From NCBI GenBank assembly GCA_013400155.1, contig VXBM01000419.1, positions 123,679-187,678 on the forward strand: a stretch of DNA of 64,000 bases, in the 5' to 3' direction. The notes under the pieces were generated by a model that was not told the origin of the DNA, made no database searches, and saw only the letters and a program-made list of their open reading frames with translations. Position 1 is the stretch's first letter; every line of letters begins with the position of its first letter. The DNA comes from Helopsaltes ochotensis. Lineage: Eukaryota; Chordata; Aves; Passeriformes; Locustellidae. Positions 49,651 to 62,025 of the stretch are shown one piece after another. The translations under genes were made by a program, and so were the position numbers.

Positions 49651-52600
49651 TTTATTAAACCAAGTACCAGAACCTAGAGGTAAGTTCTGTACACAAGATT
49701 TTAGAAGACGGGCTTTTAGAAATCTTACTTCTTTGTCTGTGCGTAAAAGCTTTTTTTTTTTCCACGAACTGCTCAACTTTCCATTTACTTGAGCTGTACA
49801 GAGCTGGCAGCTGGGATGAGCTGTGTAATGGGATATCTGAATCGCAGCAGGAAAGCAGCTCCAGTTGAAGCAGACCTGATTTAAAGGCAAATTCAGTCAA
49901 ACCAGTACAAACTCCAGCCTGGAGAAATTAAAACTGCTGAATGTCCAATTGATGGCACTTCTGCTCAGGTCAGCAACTGCTGCTGAGGGATCCTCAAGCG
50001 GACAGTGAGTCAAACCTCTCCAAGTGCAGGTTGAGCAAGGTACATCCCTGATGCTCTGCACCTCTCACAGGGCTGTAGGAAGTCGGTAAAATTTGGCAGG
50101 GGTTGACTTTTCCTCTATTCCCCACTCCTGCCTAGTAGGTGACTTTCTGCTCACGTGGTTAAATGATCTTGGTGACTGGTGTATGTTCGAGTGGTAATAC
50201 CGTCCTTTTCCTTGGCAGTCTGGGCTTGGAGGACTTAGAAATATTGTGGTGAGGTTGATGATGTAAATGAGCACATGGGGACGTGGGAATGGTCCTGCCC
50301 TGTGGGTGGCTGATGTAAAAACAAAACCGGGAAGCCTTTTCCAGGCTCGGGCTGGGGAGCAGGGAGGTGGTTTTGTGGAAGGCTGCAATTAATATTTCTC
50401 TTTCCATGTTGTTAAACAGTTCGGCATTCATTTCTTTACCTCTAGCATCTGTCTGCAAGATTTGTGTGTTTGTTTCTGCAGCTTTCCAACTCCTCGGCAA
50501 CCAGCCATGCCGTAGGAAACGGAGGGAGAAGGGCTTGGCTCCGGTGTCCTGAGCCCATTGTTCAGTTCCCAGCCAGCTGTTCTGCAGCTGTTTGCAGTGC
50601 AGAGCCCACAGTGATTTGGACAGAGGGGGTTTCCCAGAGCTTACCCCTGCCCTGGGCAGGAGGTGACAGATGAGGGTGCCCTGTCTGCCTGTCACCCCCT
50701 CCAAGGGGATGTGTGTGGGTGTTGTGTAGAGTGCCAGGTGCTTTGCTGGGACATTGTGATAGGATGAAGAAAATTAAGGTTTATTTACCCTGTCTAACTG
50801 CTCAAATATTTCCTTTCTTTGATTTTTCCTCTCGCTGTCAAGTTTATCTCTTTAACCCAGGGATAAGAAATAAACTGTGGGGGACACTAATGAATTGCGA
50901 GAGGGGAAACAGCAAATTCCCCTTTGGGTAAGAGTTTACTGTTCAAGCCTTGACCTTGTTAAAACTTGTTAACTCAATAAAAGTTTGAGTATTTAAAGAC
51001 AAGCGACTTCTTCCTGCCTTGAGGGGCATAATTAAGTCATTCCACACCCCTTAAACCAGGGCTGTGGGAGGAGGACTAAGGAGCTCCCTATCCTGCCTGC
51101 CTAAGTCAGTGAACAACCTTCCACCTGGGTCATCTCTGTCCTGCACCCCTGAGCCGTGTGGAGCTGCTGCTGGGAGGCTCTGGAAGTGCTGGGAGAATCT
51201 GGCAGTGATTGTGTGGGAAACCTGCTGTTTCCCAACTGCTGGGAGGATGACATTGCTCCTTTTGAAGGGCAGGCAGTTTTTCCATTGGTTGAAATTGTGG
51301 TCAAGTGTTTTGTGTTAAAGCAGACTGAATTTCCTGGGTAAAGCATGCAGCAGAGCTTCACGGTGTGTGTGCGTGTGTGTTCACCTGTAAAAAATTCCTG
51401 TACAGCTTAAAAGCTGCAGAGTTATCCTAAATACAGAAACTTGCTGTTTTTTCCAGTTTGAAGTGGCACGTCTGTGCCTACCGAGCTGTAATCAGTACGC
51501 ACTGGTGTGAATTCTTCTGGAATTGCAGCTGCAAATATGGACAAATAAGGACTTTTCCTGTGCCAGAGAGCCCCAGGAGCACACACACAACTGCCCAGCT
51601 GTGCAGAGGAGCAACCCCTGATGTGACTGCTTTACACCTGGAGTGCTGTGATTGCCTCTTGGCTATTTAAAAAGCATTAGGCTTCATTTTATTCTTTTTT
51701 GGTTGGATTTGTGTTCCCTGCGTGGGCTCGGGGGCTTTGCAGGAGCAGCGGGAAGGGCCGTGTGCTGTGGTACAGAGCCCTCACGGGCACCACAGCTATT
51801 TTCAGTGAAATCCACTGTCACTGGCTGCTCCCAGTAAAGCAGCAGGGCTGTTAAAGGCAGTTGTCTCATGCGCAGCTCAACTGCCCAAGCAGAAGTCATG
51901 GAGATTTGGGGACAATAATCGTCTTAGTTATCCCTGTGTAAGCTGCCCTGTTTCAACTTGATACCACGGGAAACTCATTGCCTCAGCAGAGACAATTTGG
52001 GATGCCGTGTCTTTTCCAGCTGTGCGTGACGAGCGTTCATCTTAGCTTAAATCTGAGGCCTTCATCAAGGTTATTAGCTCAATGCATGAAAGTACTGGGA
52101 AGCATCCTTAAGTACCTCCCAGATGGACTCTGGAAAGATTATTATGCTGTAATTTGTTTCTATAGCTCCACAAAAGCGGTATTTGACCTTGAGACTGTGG
52201 CTCTCCTATTTCCTCTGCTGGCATTCCCAGTGCTCTTGTCCAGACCAGCTTGATCTGAGTTCAGTGACTCGGAGATAGAGCTGCTGCTTTGCCCAGGAGC
52301 TGTGCTGCCCTGGTGAGGAGGATTGCTTCCTGTCACACGCTTCCCTCATGGTTTTCTTTGTTTCTGTTACATGGCTGGAAGGTTGGAGGGTGAGGAGCCC
52401 TTTGAAACCTTGGCCCCAGGACAGTTGGAGGGGGACAGGAGGTGTCTGCTTTTGCCTGCACAGTGGCAGCAGCAAATTGGGCCAATGACTCATCTTAGGA
52501 ATAGCTTGACATTGGCAGCTCAGGGTTTTTTAAAAGTAGTTATTAATTATTATTACTAAATAGCTTTGAGTTCAGCAATTGCTAAACAGGATGGACTGAT

Positions 52601-52789
52601 AACCCAGGGACTGGGCATTTTGCCAGCGAACAAGGCAAAAGTCTCCCCTCCCTCCCGTGTGACAGGGCAGGGAGACCAGAGTCTTCTGACTCCAGCGCTC
52701 ATTGCTTCTCCCTGGAAGAGCAGGCCCTTCAAGGTCTCTCATCTGTGTAGCATGAATTACAGTCACCTTTCAAGGACTCCTGCAAACTA
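49651..52789. other. non-coding, probably NCOR2 5' intron
   Basis: Unique sequence with a T run at about 49750 and a GT-rich tract at 51363-51380. No recognised exon. Confidence 0.55.
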
Positions 52790-52836
52790 GTCCTCAGGCT
52801 CCCAGAAACCTGTAAATGACAGGCTGAAAACCACTG
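52790..52836. mobile_element. possible hAT DNA-transposon end
   Basis: CAGGCTGAAAACCACTG at 52820-52836 is the reverse complement of a typical vertebrate hAT terminal motif (CAGTGGTTTTCAACCTG) with one change. The matching left end was not found, so this would be a decayed fragment. Confidence 0.3.
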
Positions 52837-55800
52837 CCCTGAGAGAGGCAAATGACAAAGAGTCTGACCAGGCTGCAGTTGGGGAAGTGTCCTGATCACC
52901 AAGGCAGGGCTCCTGGTCTGCTGGGGGGTGACTGACAGCTTTGGACAGCTTGTTGTCAGCAGGCCTGAGCTTGGCAGGGAAGCACTGAAATCCTGTTTGC
53001 CCACTTGCACGAGTTCAGTTATTAAACACATCAGGAATCCCCATCTGTTTTGTAAGCCCGTCTCTAGAAACATAACCCAAAGCCTGGCTCCTGCAAAGTG
53101 CCGTTTGCCTTGGAGGGAGCTGGAGCTGTGCAAGCCTTTCCCTCTTTTCAGGGTAAGACTCCTCTGTGGATTCAGAACAGGTTTGCTGCACTCCAGGCCT
53201 CTTGCTGCAGTGGGGTTTATGTGCAGGATATTTGACAAGGGGATGGAGGAGGAGGTGATGTTCTCCTGTTCCCCTTCCCTCTCTGCAAATTGTCCTCATT
53301 GCACGCAAACATTGGAATTTTTTGGTGCCTCTAGAGAGACTTTGACTTTCTGTCTAGAAGCTATTAATTACCTAGACAAGAGAAGCAGAACATAGCCAAT
53401 TAATGGCTGCTACCACTTGGACCTGTCTGTCCGACTGATGTGCTGGGAACTAATGAGCAGCTCCTTTCCCTGGGCCACCAGCGAGCCAGAACTTCTCATC
53501 AGTGTTCCTGGGCAGAAATGAAAGCAGCAGCCATGTGCAGGAACAAATAGCTGGAATTCAGTTATTAACCTGGGCTGAAAATTGACTCTATCTGCTAGTA
53601 ATTACCTGGAGGATGTTAGGAGGAAGGCCTGGGGGGGGGTTCAGAGCTGGAATTTGACAGAAGTGGCTGAGGTAGCGTTACCTCAGTTCCCATCCGGAGT
53701 CTGGGGTGCAGGGGTGTGCTGGGTATGTGGAACAACTGCAGCGAAAACCAGGAGTGAAATGGGTTAGTTTAAAACAGCTCTTCTCCCAAAAGACTCTCTC
53801 CTTTAGTGATATTTTATGGCACAGTTGCATTGCATCTCATATATTTTTGAGTACCTTGGTTTACAGGTCATTTAATTTATTTGCAGGCTTCGTTTCGGTT
53901 CCCTAGGGGAATTCTGTTCCTTTGCACATGTCTTCCCAGGGAGGCATTAAATTGTGCAGTTTGTCATAATAGTTCAGCTTTTATGCTGGCAGTTGGTGCT
54001 CTTCAAAGATCCTCGTGTGAAGTTTAGACTCCTGAATCATTAGAGGATCATGAAAGAAAAGGAATAATTTAGAAGGCAAAGATGTTTTGTCGCCTTTGAA
54101 AATTGGGAACGTGCGAAAGGAGAAAATGTTTAGTGGTACAATCTGCCTCAAAGAACTTATCTTAGGAACTCCAGAAAATGAATTTCCCTTCTTTATTCAG
54201 GATGTAAATAACCGAAAATGTCACTCCTGAGCTGAGTAATTTGTTCAACAAAAGGCTCTGGAGGAGATGACTCCCCTCGCTTTCATGAACGTGCCCAAGA
54301 CATCAGAGGACCTGTCTCTTTAGCAACATGAACTGAAGGGTTTGAAAATCAAATGAGCAGCGCGTTCTGTGCAAAATATATAAATAAATCTCGCAGGTGC
54401 CTTGTAATCTGCCTTGCATTTTAAAAGCCTTGTTTGTCTGGGCAGCCTGGGCTTTAGGTTAGCTCCTGGGAGCAGCGAGTGGCCGCTCTGGTGATGTGTT
54501 GTTGCAGCGACAGTTGTTAATGCGCTGTTTGTTTAATGCGCTCGGGAGCGTGGCTGAAATTGCCATATGCTTACAGTATCATTGTCAGCGAGGAATTGCG
54601 TGGGTTTTTTTTTTTGATTTAAACTTGCTGGTGTGTGTTTATTCAACTGAGATTAGAAGTGCGTAACAGTTCCAGCATTTAAGTCCATGTTTAATGTAAG
54701 AGGGGGGGTAAGTGAAGTGAAAAGATGGATGGTGTGAGCAGAGAAGAGAGAGAAATGGGGTCTGGAAGTGGGGAGAGGAGCTGTGCCCTGGAACAGGCTC
54801 TTTGCACTTGGGCCATGGTTAAAATTGCCTGGATCCCATCCCAGGTGAATGTGGCAGCACAGGGTGAATATTGCAGCATGCCAGGCTGCCAGACAGGGGG
54901 TTGGGCAGAAGAGGAGGAAGGTTTGGTTTGTTCCTTTGCACAGCCCATCTTGCCCCGGCAGATGTGTTTTTTAGTTTCAACTCCTGCATTTCTGTATCTG
55001 GAACTCTGGGATCGGCTTCCACCACAAAATGGGGCATTTTCAGCAGTGTTTCCATCCCTGGAGTTTTACCAGTCAGTTCTATTAGCCTGCTTTTGTTGTC
55101 TTGCACTGGTTTTCTTGTCTGTCTCCTTTTTGGCATCAGATTGTCACTCCTTTCCTTTCCTTCTCCACTCCCCTGCCCTGTTTCCCTTCGCAGTCCCAGT
55201 GCCCGGGTGGTTTCATGTTTGGTTTTTTTTTAATTTCCTCTCCAGGCGTTTCCATTTGTCTTTGCAGATCATCTTCAACAAAGGCCTTGCATGGTCTAAT
55301 TTGTTTTCTATTTCCAGCCCAGACTTAAAATAACTCCTTTGTTCCGTGAATGGCCTGTGCATGGATCCAAATCCCACCTCCCCGCCACCCCCCCTTTTTT
55401 TTTTTCTTTTTTTCAGTGTGGGTTTCTGTTTCACTGTTCCTTGTCACTATCTTTAATTACTTGAAGTGTCCCTTTTGGGCATTTGGGCTGCAGCTGGCAG
55501 TCGGGAGCCGTGGGTTGCGTGTGGCCGTGTGCTGTCCCTGCTTCCCTGGGAGCAGCTCGGGAATGGGTTTGCAGGGCTGTGGGTGCCTTGGCACGGGAGC
55601 AGGGATGCTGTTGCATAACAGGAGCAGTCATCGTGTCCCTGCTGACAGGCTGGCTGCTCCAAGAGCCATGCCTTCTCTGCGTGGTTTACCAGTCCCAACT
55701 GCAAAGTTGGGAGGTGCTTGTGTTTTTTTGATTGATTCGAAGGGGGGAATCCAATATTAGGATTAGGGAGGCTAAAGGAAAAGAAGCACATTATGACTGG

Positions 55801-57894
55801 ATTTGAGCAGTAAAAACTCAGACTGGCCATGTTGATGCTGACCTGAGGCTGGAGCCATGGCCATGCTGGCACTTGGTGCGTGGCTTGTGCGTTTTAATAA
55901 GACAATGTCCCTGCAGCTGGGGAGTGACAGCAAAGTGCTCCTGCAAAGAGAAATGGGTCAGTCTTGTTCTTTTAAGTACATACATGTCCCTCTGGGAACT
56001 CTCACAAGGTCACTTGCAACCCCTCTGCTGAGGGCTGAGATGTATTTAAAACATTCCCTGGAATTCCCTGCAAGCGCTCCCCTGACGAGGAGGAGTGCTG
56101 GGGCGGGTGTGCAGATGTCTCATCGGCTCTTGGGGAATCAGATCCTCCCACTGTGGCTTGGGGTCTGAGCAAGGGCTGTCAGGGACAGGAATCACGGTGC
56201 ACAGTCAGCATGTCCTTTCCAGAAGCATCAGGCTGGGAGCAGCTGGCCTGGCAAACCTGCTTTTCGAAACGCCACTGGGAACAGGGCTGGCAAAATCCAA
56301 CGCTCTGACCTTGCTCCGTGCCGCTGTGGTGCCAAGATCTGTACACAAATTCTGGCAAAGGTTATCTTGGGGCAGAGCTAAACGTGGGTCCTGTGCCCAA
56401 AATAGCTTGGAAAGATTGAAAAGGAGAAATACAAGTGGCAAATCCTGCTTTGCGGCTTTGGGCAGTGATAGGAGCAGGGCAGAGAAGTCGTCTTTCACCG
56501 GGGGTTGGAACCGGTTCTGTGTGGATCCGTGCTGTGGTTGGGAGAGCTGATGCAGCCTGATTGCAGCTATGAGACAGCAAAGCAGGATGAGAGCCTGCAG
56601 CTCCTGAGCTTCTGTCATCCCCTCCACGGCCTTAGGGACCCGTTGTACCTTCTTACAAAGGCAACGCCCTGCTCTGAGCAACTCTGTCGTGGTGCTGCAA
56701 GGTCCCTTCTTCCCCCAGATCTGCTGCCATTAATTGTTTGTGTATCTGCTCCATTGGTCAGGCAAGGAAAAAAATCTAGTTCAGAAGTCATCTGGACAAA
56801 AGAGAAGAGGGAGAGAGCTCTGCCAGCAAGGAATTGGATGAGAGCTGTTTTGGGTTGTTGGAGGAGCTGCTGAGGAACCACAGGGTCTGACCATCGTGTG
56901 AGGGGTACTGCCAGTTTGGCTTGACTTCTGTACTCCTCCAAAGCAAGAAAAATGATTTAAGATCACGTGCAGGTACAAGCCCTGATCCCTGGAGTTGAAA
57001 TAACCTCTCCTTCACGCCACAGAGCTCAGGATGTGCCTGATCTTTCCTGTTGACCCCGAGTTGCAATGTTAATGTAAAACCTCTGTGCTCTGCTGTGATT
57101 GAACTGTGGATTCCTGGGCTGCAGACATTGGCATTGTTGTCTTTGTTGTTCTGAATAGAGCTCTAAATTTGTGGCAGACGGCCTGCTTTCCTCTTGAAAG
57201 AACTTCATAGGTACAGTACATACTAATAATTGTGTATTATGTCAACTGTCTTCCAAGAAAGTTTCATGCCCGTATTGATTAGACAAATCCATTAACGTTA
57301 CATTGTGGTGCATTGCTTAGGAACGTCTCTCTACCCATTTTCATCGCCTCTTAATTATTTCTGCTTCCACTAGCCCTTTAAAGCAAGAGTGAGTAAATCT
57401 CTTAGCTGCTTTTCAGGTCTGGTTTTGATCTAGAGCTGCACGTCAGTGGGGCGGAGGCCGACGAGCACTGCACTCCTCTGTGCCACACACAACTGGGTGC
57501 TGGGGATTTTTAGGCATCACGATTGGTTGGACTCTTGGAGGTGGATGTTGCAGCTTGGTAGTAATTAAGCATCATTACAAAGGTCTCCTTAACTTCTGTT
57601 TCAAAATACACAAGTTGACTGGAGGATATATACCTTTTGTTTCTTGTTTGAGGAGGAAAATTGTCGTGCATTTAGCATTTGATTAAAGATGACTTTGTTG
57701 TTTTTTTCCAAAAACTGCATCATTTAATGTAATTAAATACGAGCTTTGTTGTCAATACTGTTCAGTTAAATGCACTGGTGAGTGCCAGCAGCATTTCTCT
57801 TATTTGCTGTGTTTGCATGGTGTGGTGGTACTAGTTTTTGCTTTTAATGAGGGGTTTTGTAGTTATTTTGTGGGCTGCCTCTTAACGTCTTCTG
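52837..57894. other. non-coding, probably NCOR2 5' intron
   Basis: Positions 53907-54690 have no open frame of note and hold the duplicated TTAATGCGCT and a FOX-like TGTTTGTTT. A 202-codon frame at 54725-55333 runs through T-rich sequence, encodes a low-complexity F/S/L tail and is taken as chance. Confidence 0.55.
55376..55416. repeat. polypyrimidine tract ending in TTTCAG
   Basis: C-rich then T-rich run (CCTCCCCGCCACC, then long T runs, then TTTTTTTCAG). It has the shape of a 3' splice site, but no matching donor follows closely. Confidence 0.7.
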
Positions 57895-57936
57895 TAGACC
57901 ATCCATGGTCCGTAGACCACAAGTTGAGTAACATTA
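57895..57936. mobile_element. possible decayed hAT-type terminal sequence
   Basis: GGTCCGTAGACCAC followed by AAGTTGAGTAACATTA resembles the inner part of hAT ends (GGTCCGTGGACCAC...GTTGAGAACCACT). Just before it, GACCAT-CC-ATGGTC forms a small inverted repeat, and GTAGACCA occurs twice. The evidence is weak. Confidence 0.22.
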
Positions 57937-57992
57937 CTTTGGACTTAGGAAACAAAATATTCTGTTGATCTTATTTCAGCATGTCCTTGCAT

Positions 57993-58030
57993 AAAAAAAA
58001 AAAAAAAAAGAGAGAGAGAGAGAGAAAGAA
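57993..58030. repeat. compound (A)n(GA)n microsatellite
   Basis: A run of about 17 A is followed directly by roughly nine GA units and a short GAAAGAA tail. Probably polymorphic in length. Confidence 0.95.
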
Positions 58031-58132
58031 GTGTGTTTTGAACTTGAGCCATGTGTTTTCATTGGGATCTTTAAAACTCCTCTGAGAACAGATGAACTGG
58101 TATTTTCTGTGAGCTGGGAGTGTCTTGTTGTT

Positions 58133-58240
58133 CTCACCTTTCAGATAGATGAACTAAGGCACGGGGTAATTACAGCAACTGGCCCACATTTGTGTTGTGC
58201 CAGTGAAGGCAGGGACCTCGCCTGGGAATCCTGCTCTCCC
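58133..58240 (-). mobile_element. MIR-type SINE relic
   Basis: The order TTTCAGATAGATGAACTAAG, GCACGGGGTAATTACAGCAA, CTGGCCCACATTTGTG, GTGAAGGCAGGGACC and TGGGAATCC matches the reversed MIR core (cagatgaggaaactgaggcac, taagtaacttgcccaaggtcac, agtggcagagc, gggattc). It lies just after the A/GA tract at 57993. Confidence 0.62.
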
Positions 58241-59840
58241 TGAGGAGTGCAGAACAAATCAGGAAGGTTGTCTCTAACTTTGAAGAGCAAAAAGTGTGTT
58301 GAATGATATTAATTTCTTTTTTTTAGCTGGATTTAATTGCAGCCCCCTTCTTTTAGACCTGCAGGGCTTTAGCAGGGTCCTGCCTGTATCAGTGTAGGAT
58401 TTGCTGTGGTAGGGAGCTGCCCTGAAGGTCCAGGATGGAACTGTGCAGCTCTGTGCCCAGATGCTGTAGGCTGGGAATCCACAGGGCATTGTGAACTCCT
58501 CTGTGCCCCTCTTTTGGCAGAGCTCCTTGGCATGTGGGCCAGCCTGCAGCAACTTGCTGTGGCTTGTAGTGTGCTTTTGTGGTGTGAATTGGGAGAAGAG
58601 GTGATGGGAAAACAGCTTTAGACGGTAAATGGCACGTGAGGAGGAGAAACAGCAGAGCAGGGTGGTGGCAGGGGGAGGATGGGGGGGTTTTGAAGGCTTC
58701 AGCAGTGGAGAAGAATCCTGTGAGTCTTTCAACAGGTGAAAATAAACAGGTACAGGAGGTTCCATAGGCACTCACCTCCTCTGCAGGTTCATGTTGTAAC
58801 CCTCATTCTGGTTTTAGTGATAACCTCCAGCTTTCTCCTGTTCCTAATCAGAGCCCATAAATCTCCTGGTACCTAGAGCTGTAATGGCTAATGCAGGTCT
58901 ATGGGTAAAACACTCTCAGATGGAGACTCTAACTGTGGGGGGGAAATACCTTTCCTGTGAGACAATGTCTGTTCTTCATCAAAATCAGTTGAGAAAGTAA
59001 GAACTAAACAATTTGATTTTAAAGATTTAAAGAGCCTGGCTGCACTCTTTCTCTCACTCTCTTACTTCCATTAATCTGTTCCTATTGTTCGTGTTCCTCT
59101 TTTAAAAATACTTAATAAGAGTTTTGGAGGAGAAGGCACCCCAGTGTTTTTTGCTGGGAATAGGTGGTGTGGTGTCCCAGCTGCACCCAGTGAAGGGCAC
59201 CAGTGCAAGATGTGTTCTCCTCCCCAGTGGAAGTACTCATCCCTTTTTTGCTTGCTGGTTATGGACCCTCCTCCCCCTGAGGAGTGCTGGGATGGGCCCA
59301 TGGAGGCTAAAAATGGGACCTGAGGTGTGATCTGAGGCATCTGTGCAGCTGCCCCAGTGCTTTGGTGACTGTGTTTGGCTCCAGCTCAGTCCTGCTGGGG
59401 CAGAAACATCCAAGGCCTTGGGCTTGCAGTGGGATCTTGCTGGTGACCTGCTGTTTGCAGGTGTGGAAATGCACGGACAGTGCTTCTAGCCTGCTTGCAG
59501 GGACCATGTGATTTTTACTTTTGCCTTCCCAGGGCTTCTAACAAGAAGCCTCAATAGAGGAAGAGGTGGTTTGCTGCCCTTGTTAAGGAAAAATCCTTTT
59601 GTGCTCCTGCTAGCTTGTGATTAATGCAGGACACGGCTCAGAGACACTGTGCCTTGCTGCAGGATGGTTTTGTTGCCCCTGTATTTTCATCCTGTGTCTC
59701 TATTCCTCTAGTAGACAGTTAACCTTTTTTTAGTTTCGTAGACCAAGGCAAAAAAGCTTTTAAATTGTTTTAGAGCTCGATACCATGTGGCTTTGCACCT
59801 GGTGCTGTGTTTTAAGCTGAACTGCTGATCTGAAGAGTTT

Positions 59841-59856
59841 AAAAAAAAAAAAAAAA
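59841..59856. repeat. poly-A tract (16 A)
   Basis: A simple run of 16 A, with no adjoining SINE or LINE body and no target duplication seen. Confidence 0.9.
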
Positions 59857-59962
59857 TCCCTTTTCTTTTACTGTAGACAGCTGCCTCAGCATGGTCAGGT
59901 CTACCTGCTGTGCTTCCAGGAAGCCTTGGCTTGCTGAAAGCTGCCAGGGACTCTGGGTTAGA

Positions 59963-60008
59963 GTGAGTGTGTGTGTATGTGTGTGTGTGTATATATATAT
60001 ATTTATAT
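59963..60008. repeat. compound (GT)n(AT)n microsatellite
   Basis: GTGTGTGTATGTGTGTGTGT runs into ATATATATATAT and TTATATG. It is an alternating purine-pyrimidine tract able to adopt Z-form or cruciform DNA, and is a likely length polymorphism. Confidence 0.95.
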
Positions 60009-60186
60009 GTGCTAATTAACTTGTAGGTGGCCGTAAGCCAAGATGTCCGAGTTTAAATCTGTTATTGGGAAAGTACCTTAAATTACTGCAGATTCCTCTG
60101 AGCTTTTGGAGCCCTCGAGAGCCCCGTGCAGGTGTCCTTGGCAGCTGCAGGGAGGGTTTGCCCCTAGAGCAGCACTTGGGAGAGTT

Positions 60187-60240
60187 GGGAGGGTGCTGGT
60201 GTCTCCTGGGAGGGTGCTGCTGGTGTCCCTGGAGGGTGAG
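60187..60240. repeat. short imperfect minisatellite
   Basis: GGGAGGGTGCTGGTGTCTCC (60187-60206) is followed by a near copy carrying an extra CTG (60208-60230) and then a partial third copy GGAGGGTGAG. The period is about 21-23 bases. Confidence 0.75.
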
Positions 60241-61012
60241 CACGGCGGGTTTTGAACTGCATGCTCCTGGCACAGCCCTCAGCCTAGGGTGGGAATCGGT
60301 GATTAAAATCTCATCCAGTCGGAAGCGTGAGGGGAAGTGGGGCAGTCATACTGGAAGTATAAATACACGTGTTCTGGGTGCCTCTGAATTCCCCCACATG
60401 CACAGGGGCTTTCCTGCCCGGGCTGGATTGCACTGAGCACGCCAGGCTCTTGCAGGGGAGGCTGTCTGGTCTGGGATGAGGGTCAGGCTGCTCCCAGGCC
60501 ACTGATGCTTCCTTGGGGTGCCAGGTAAGGTGCCCTAGGGCTCAGCAGGGATATATGGGTCCAGAACTGGGGGGAATCCCAGCTCTTGTGCAGGGAGCGA
60601 GCTGAAAGCAGGAGGGACTTGGTTGTCCCTTTGCACCCTGCCTTGAGAGCTAAACCTTGCCTTTTTCCATTTGTCACTTGGTAAAATACCTTTTTCATAG
60701 AGACTCACCTGACCCTCATCAGGAGCGCGGTGATGCCTTTGTGTGTCTGTCGTCCTTAGGCTTCATGGGGATTTGCTGAAAAGATGATTTCTGTAAGATT
60801 TGACCTCTGCATGAGAGGGCCTCCCTGGGCTGCCTTCCCCTGGCTGCCAGGGACCGTTTCCTTGCTTGGGTTTATTTCTGGCTGTGAGGCTGCATCGGTG
60901 CCGGCAAACCAGCGAGGCAGCCCTGTGCCTGCCTGCAGCAGATAGCGAGGGGTTTATCAGCACAGGCTCATCTGTGGTCTCACAGGAGGGAAAAGAAATA
61001 CAAAAAGAAAAG

Positions 61013-61077
61013 CTTCCTCTTTCTTTATTCTTTTTTCCCCCCTCCTCTTTCCCACCCCCTTTTTGGTTTTTGTACAC
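61013..61077. repeat. long polypyrimidine tract
   Basis: About 65 bases almost wholly of C and T on the plus strand (CTTCCTCTTTCTTTATTC..., then runs of T and C). It could form triplex DNA. It also produces the lysine- and glycine-rich chance frame seen on the minus strand here. Confidence 0.8.
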
Positions 61078-62009
61078 GCCAACTGCTGTTTCAGTTGAAA
61101 TTGCGTTGGCTGGGGCTGGCTGTGCTCCCCATGCACAGAGACCACAAGCGTGGGGAGAGGCTGCTGGGAGCACTGGAGGTTTCCTTTGCTGTTCCTGGTG
61201 TGCTGCTGGAAGAGTTTGATACTGCCAAAAACCTTGCACAAATCCATATGTAACACATACCTGCACTGGGGAGGAGGCGTGCAGGTGTGCACGGCGTTGG
61301 ATGTGGGACGTGGGATGGGAGCTGGGGCTGTTCCTGCTCAGGATCAGTCCTGATAACATCCCCTGACCCAGGTAGGCAGCAGTGGCAATTGATGCTTTGT
61401 GTAACTAACTGTTAATTTGAGAATAATAGTTAACACACAGTGATGGAGGGCAGCATTTAGACCTTTTCCATTGTAATCCAGACAAAAACCAGCGGGCTTA
61501 AAATCATCACCAAGCAAACAGCGTGAAGCATCTGTAAAAATCAGTAACTTGTAAATCTCCCCTTGGGGCCAAGAGGCACCTTCCCACTTTGTTGGTTTTC
61601 CTGATTTTGTGCAGCTGCTAAAGGAGTTGCAACAGGTTGTACAGGAGTGAATGCGTGGGTGACAGGGGTGTTTGTGAAAATACCCTCGGGGCTGTGCTGT
61701 GTTCTCTGGCACTTGGTCCCTATCAGAAGGGCTGATCCAGGTGGCACTGGAGGTGTGTGACATGCTTTAGTCCTGGGCTGTATTGTAGCTTCGTGGATGG
61801 ACACAGCTGCTGGTCAGGTCAGTGCCTGGTGTCCCTGCTGCCATTAGATCAGGGCTGACCTCAGAGCGCTGCAGAAGTGGCCACAGCTTGGAAAGAAGAG
61901 CACTGACATGAGAGAGTGTGGATGTTGAAAGGATGGGCTGGGGAGGGACCTTGTGCCTTTTTGGACCTTGTGTTGAAATGCCAAAACTCTAGGCTGTGCT
62001 TTGGGAAAC

Positions 62010-62025
62010 TGAGTCACTGAGTCAC
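62010..62025 (+). promoter_or_regulatory. tandem AP-1 (TRE) sites
   Basis: TGAGTCAC is repeated twice with no gap, giving two exact TGAGTCA AP-1 consensus heptamers 8 bases apart. They sit about 330 bases upstream of the NCOR2 coding exon. The motif is read directly; binding is inferred. Confidence 0.5.

Noticed and set aside
54725..55333. 202-codon open frame, plus strand
   Set aside because: The C-terminal half is a phenylalanine, leucine and serine-rich read-through of T-rich DNA. No domain, no exon boundary and no family resemblance.
60490..60523. Small exon ending at CAG|GTAAGG
   Set aside because: The upstream acceptor CTGCTCCCAG lacks a long pyrimidine tract and the exon would be about 25 bases. 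Too weak to call.
60763..61359. 198-codon open frame, minus strand
   Set aside because: Its lysine and glycine-rich middle is the complement of a polypyrimidine tract. No recognisable protein.
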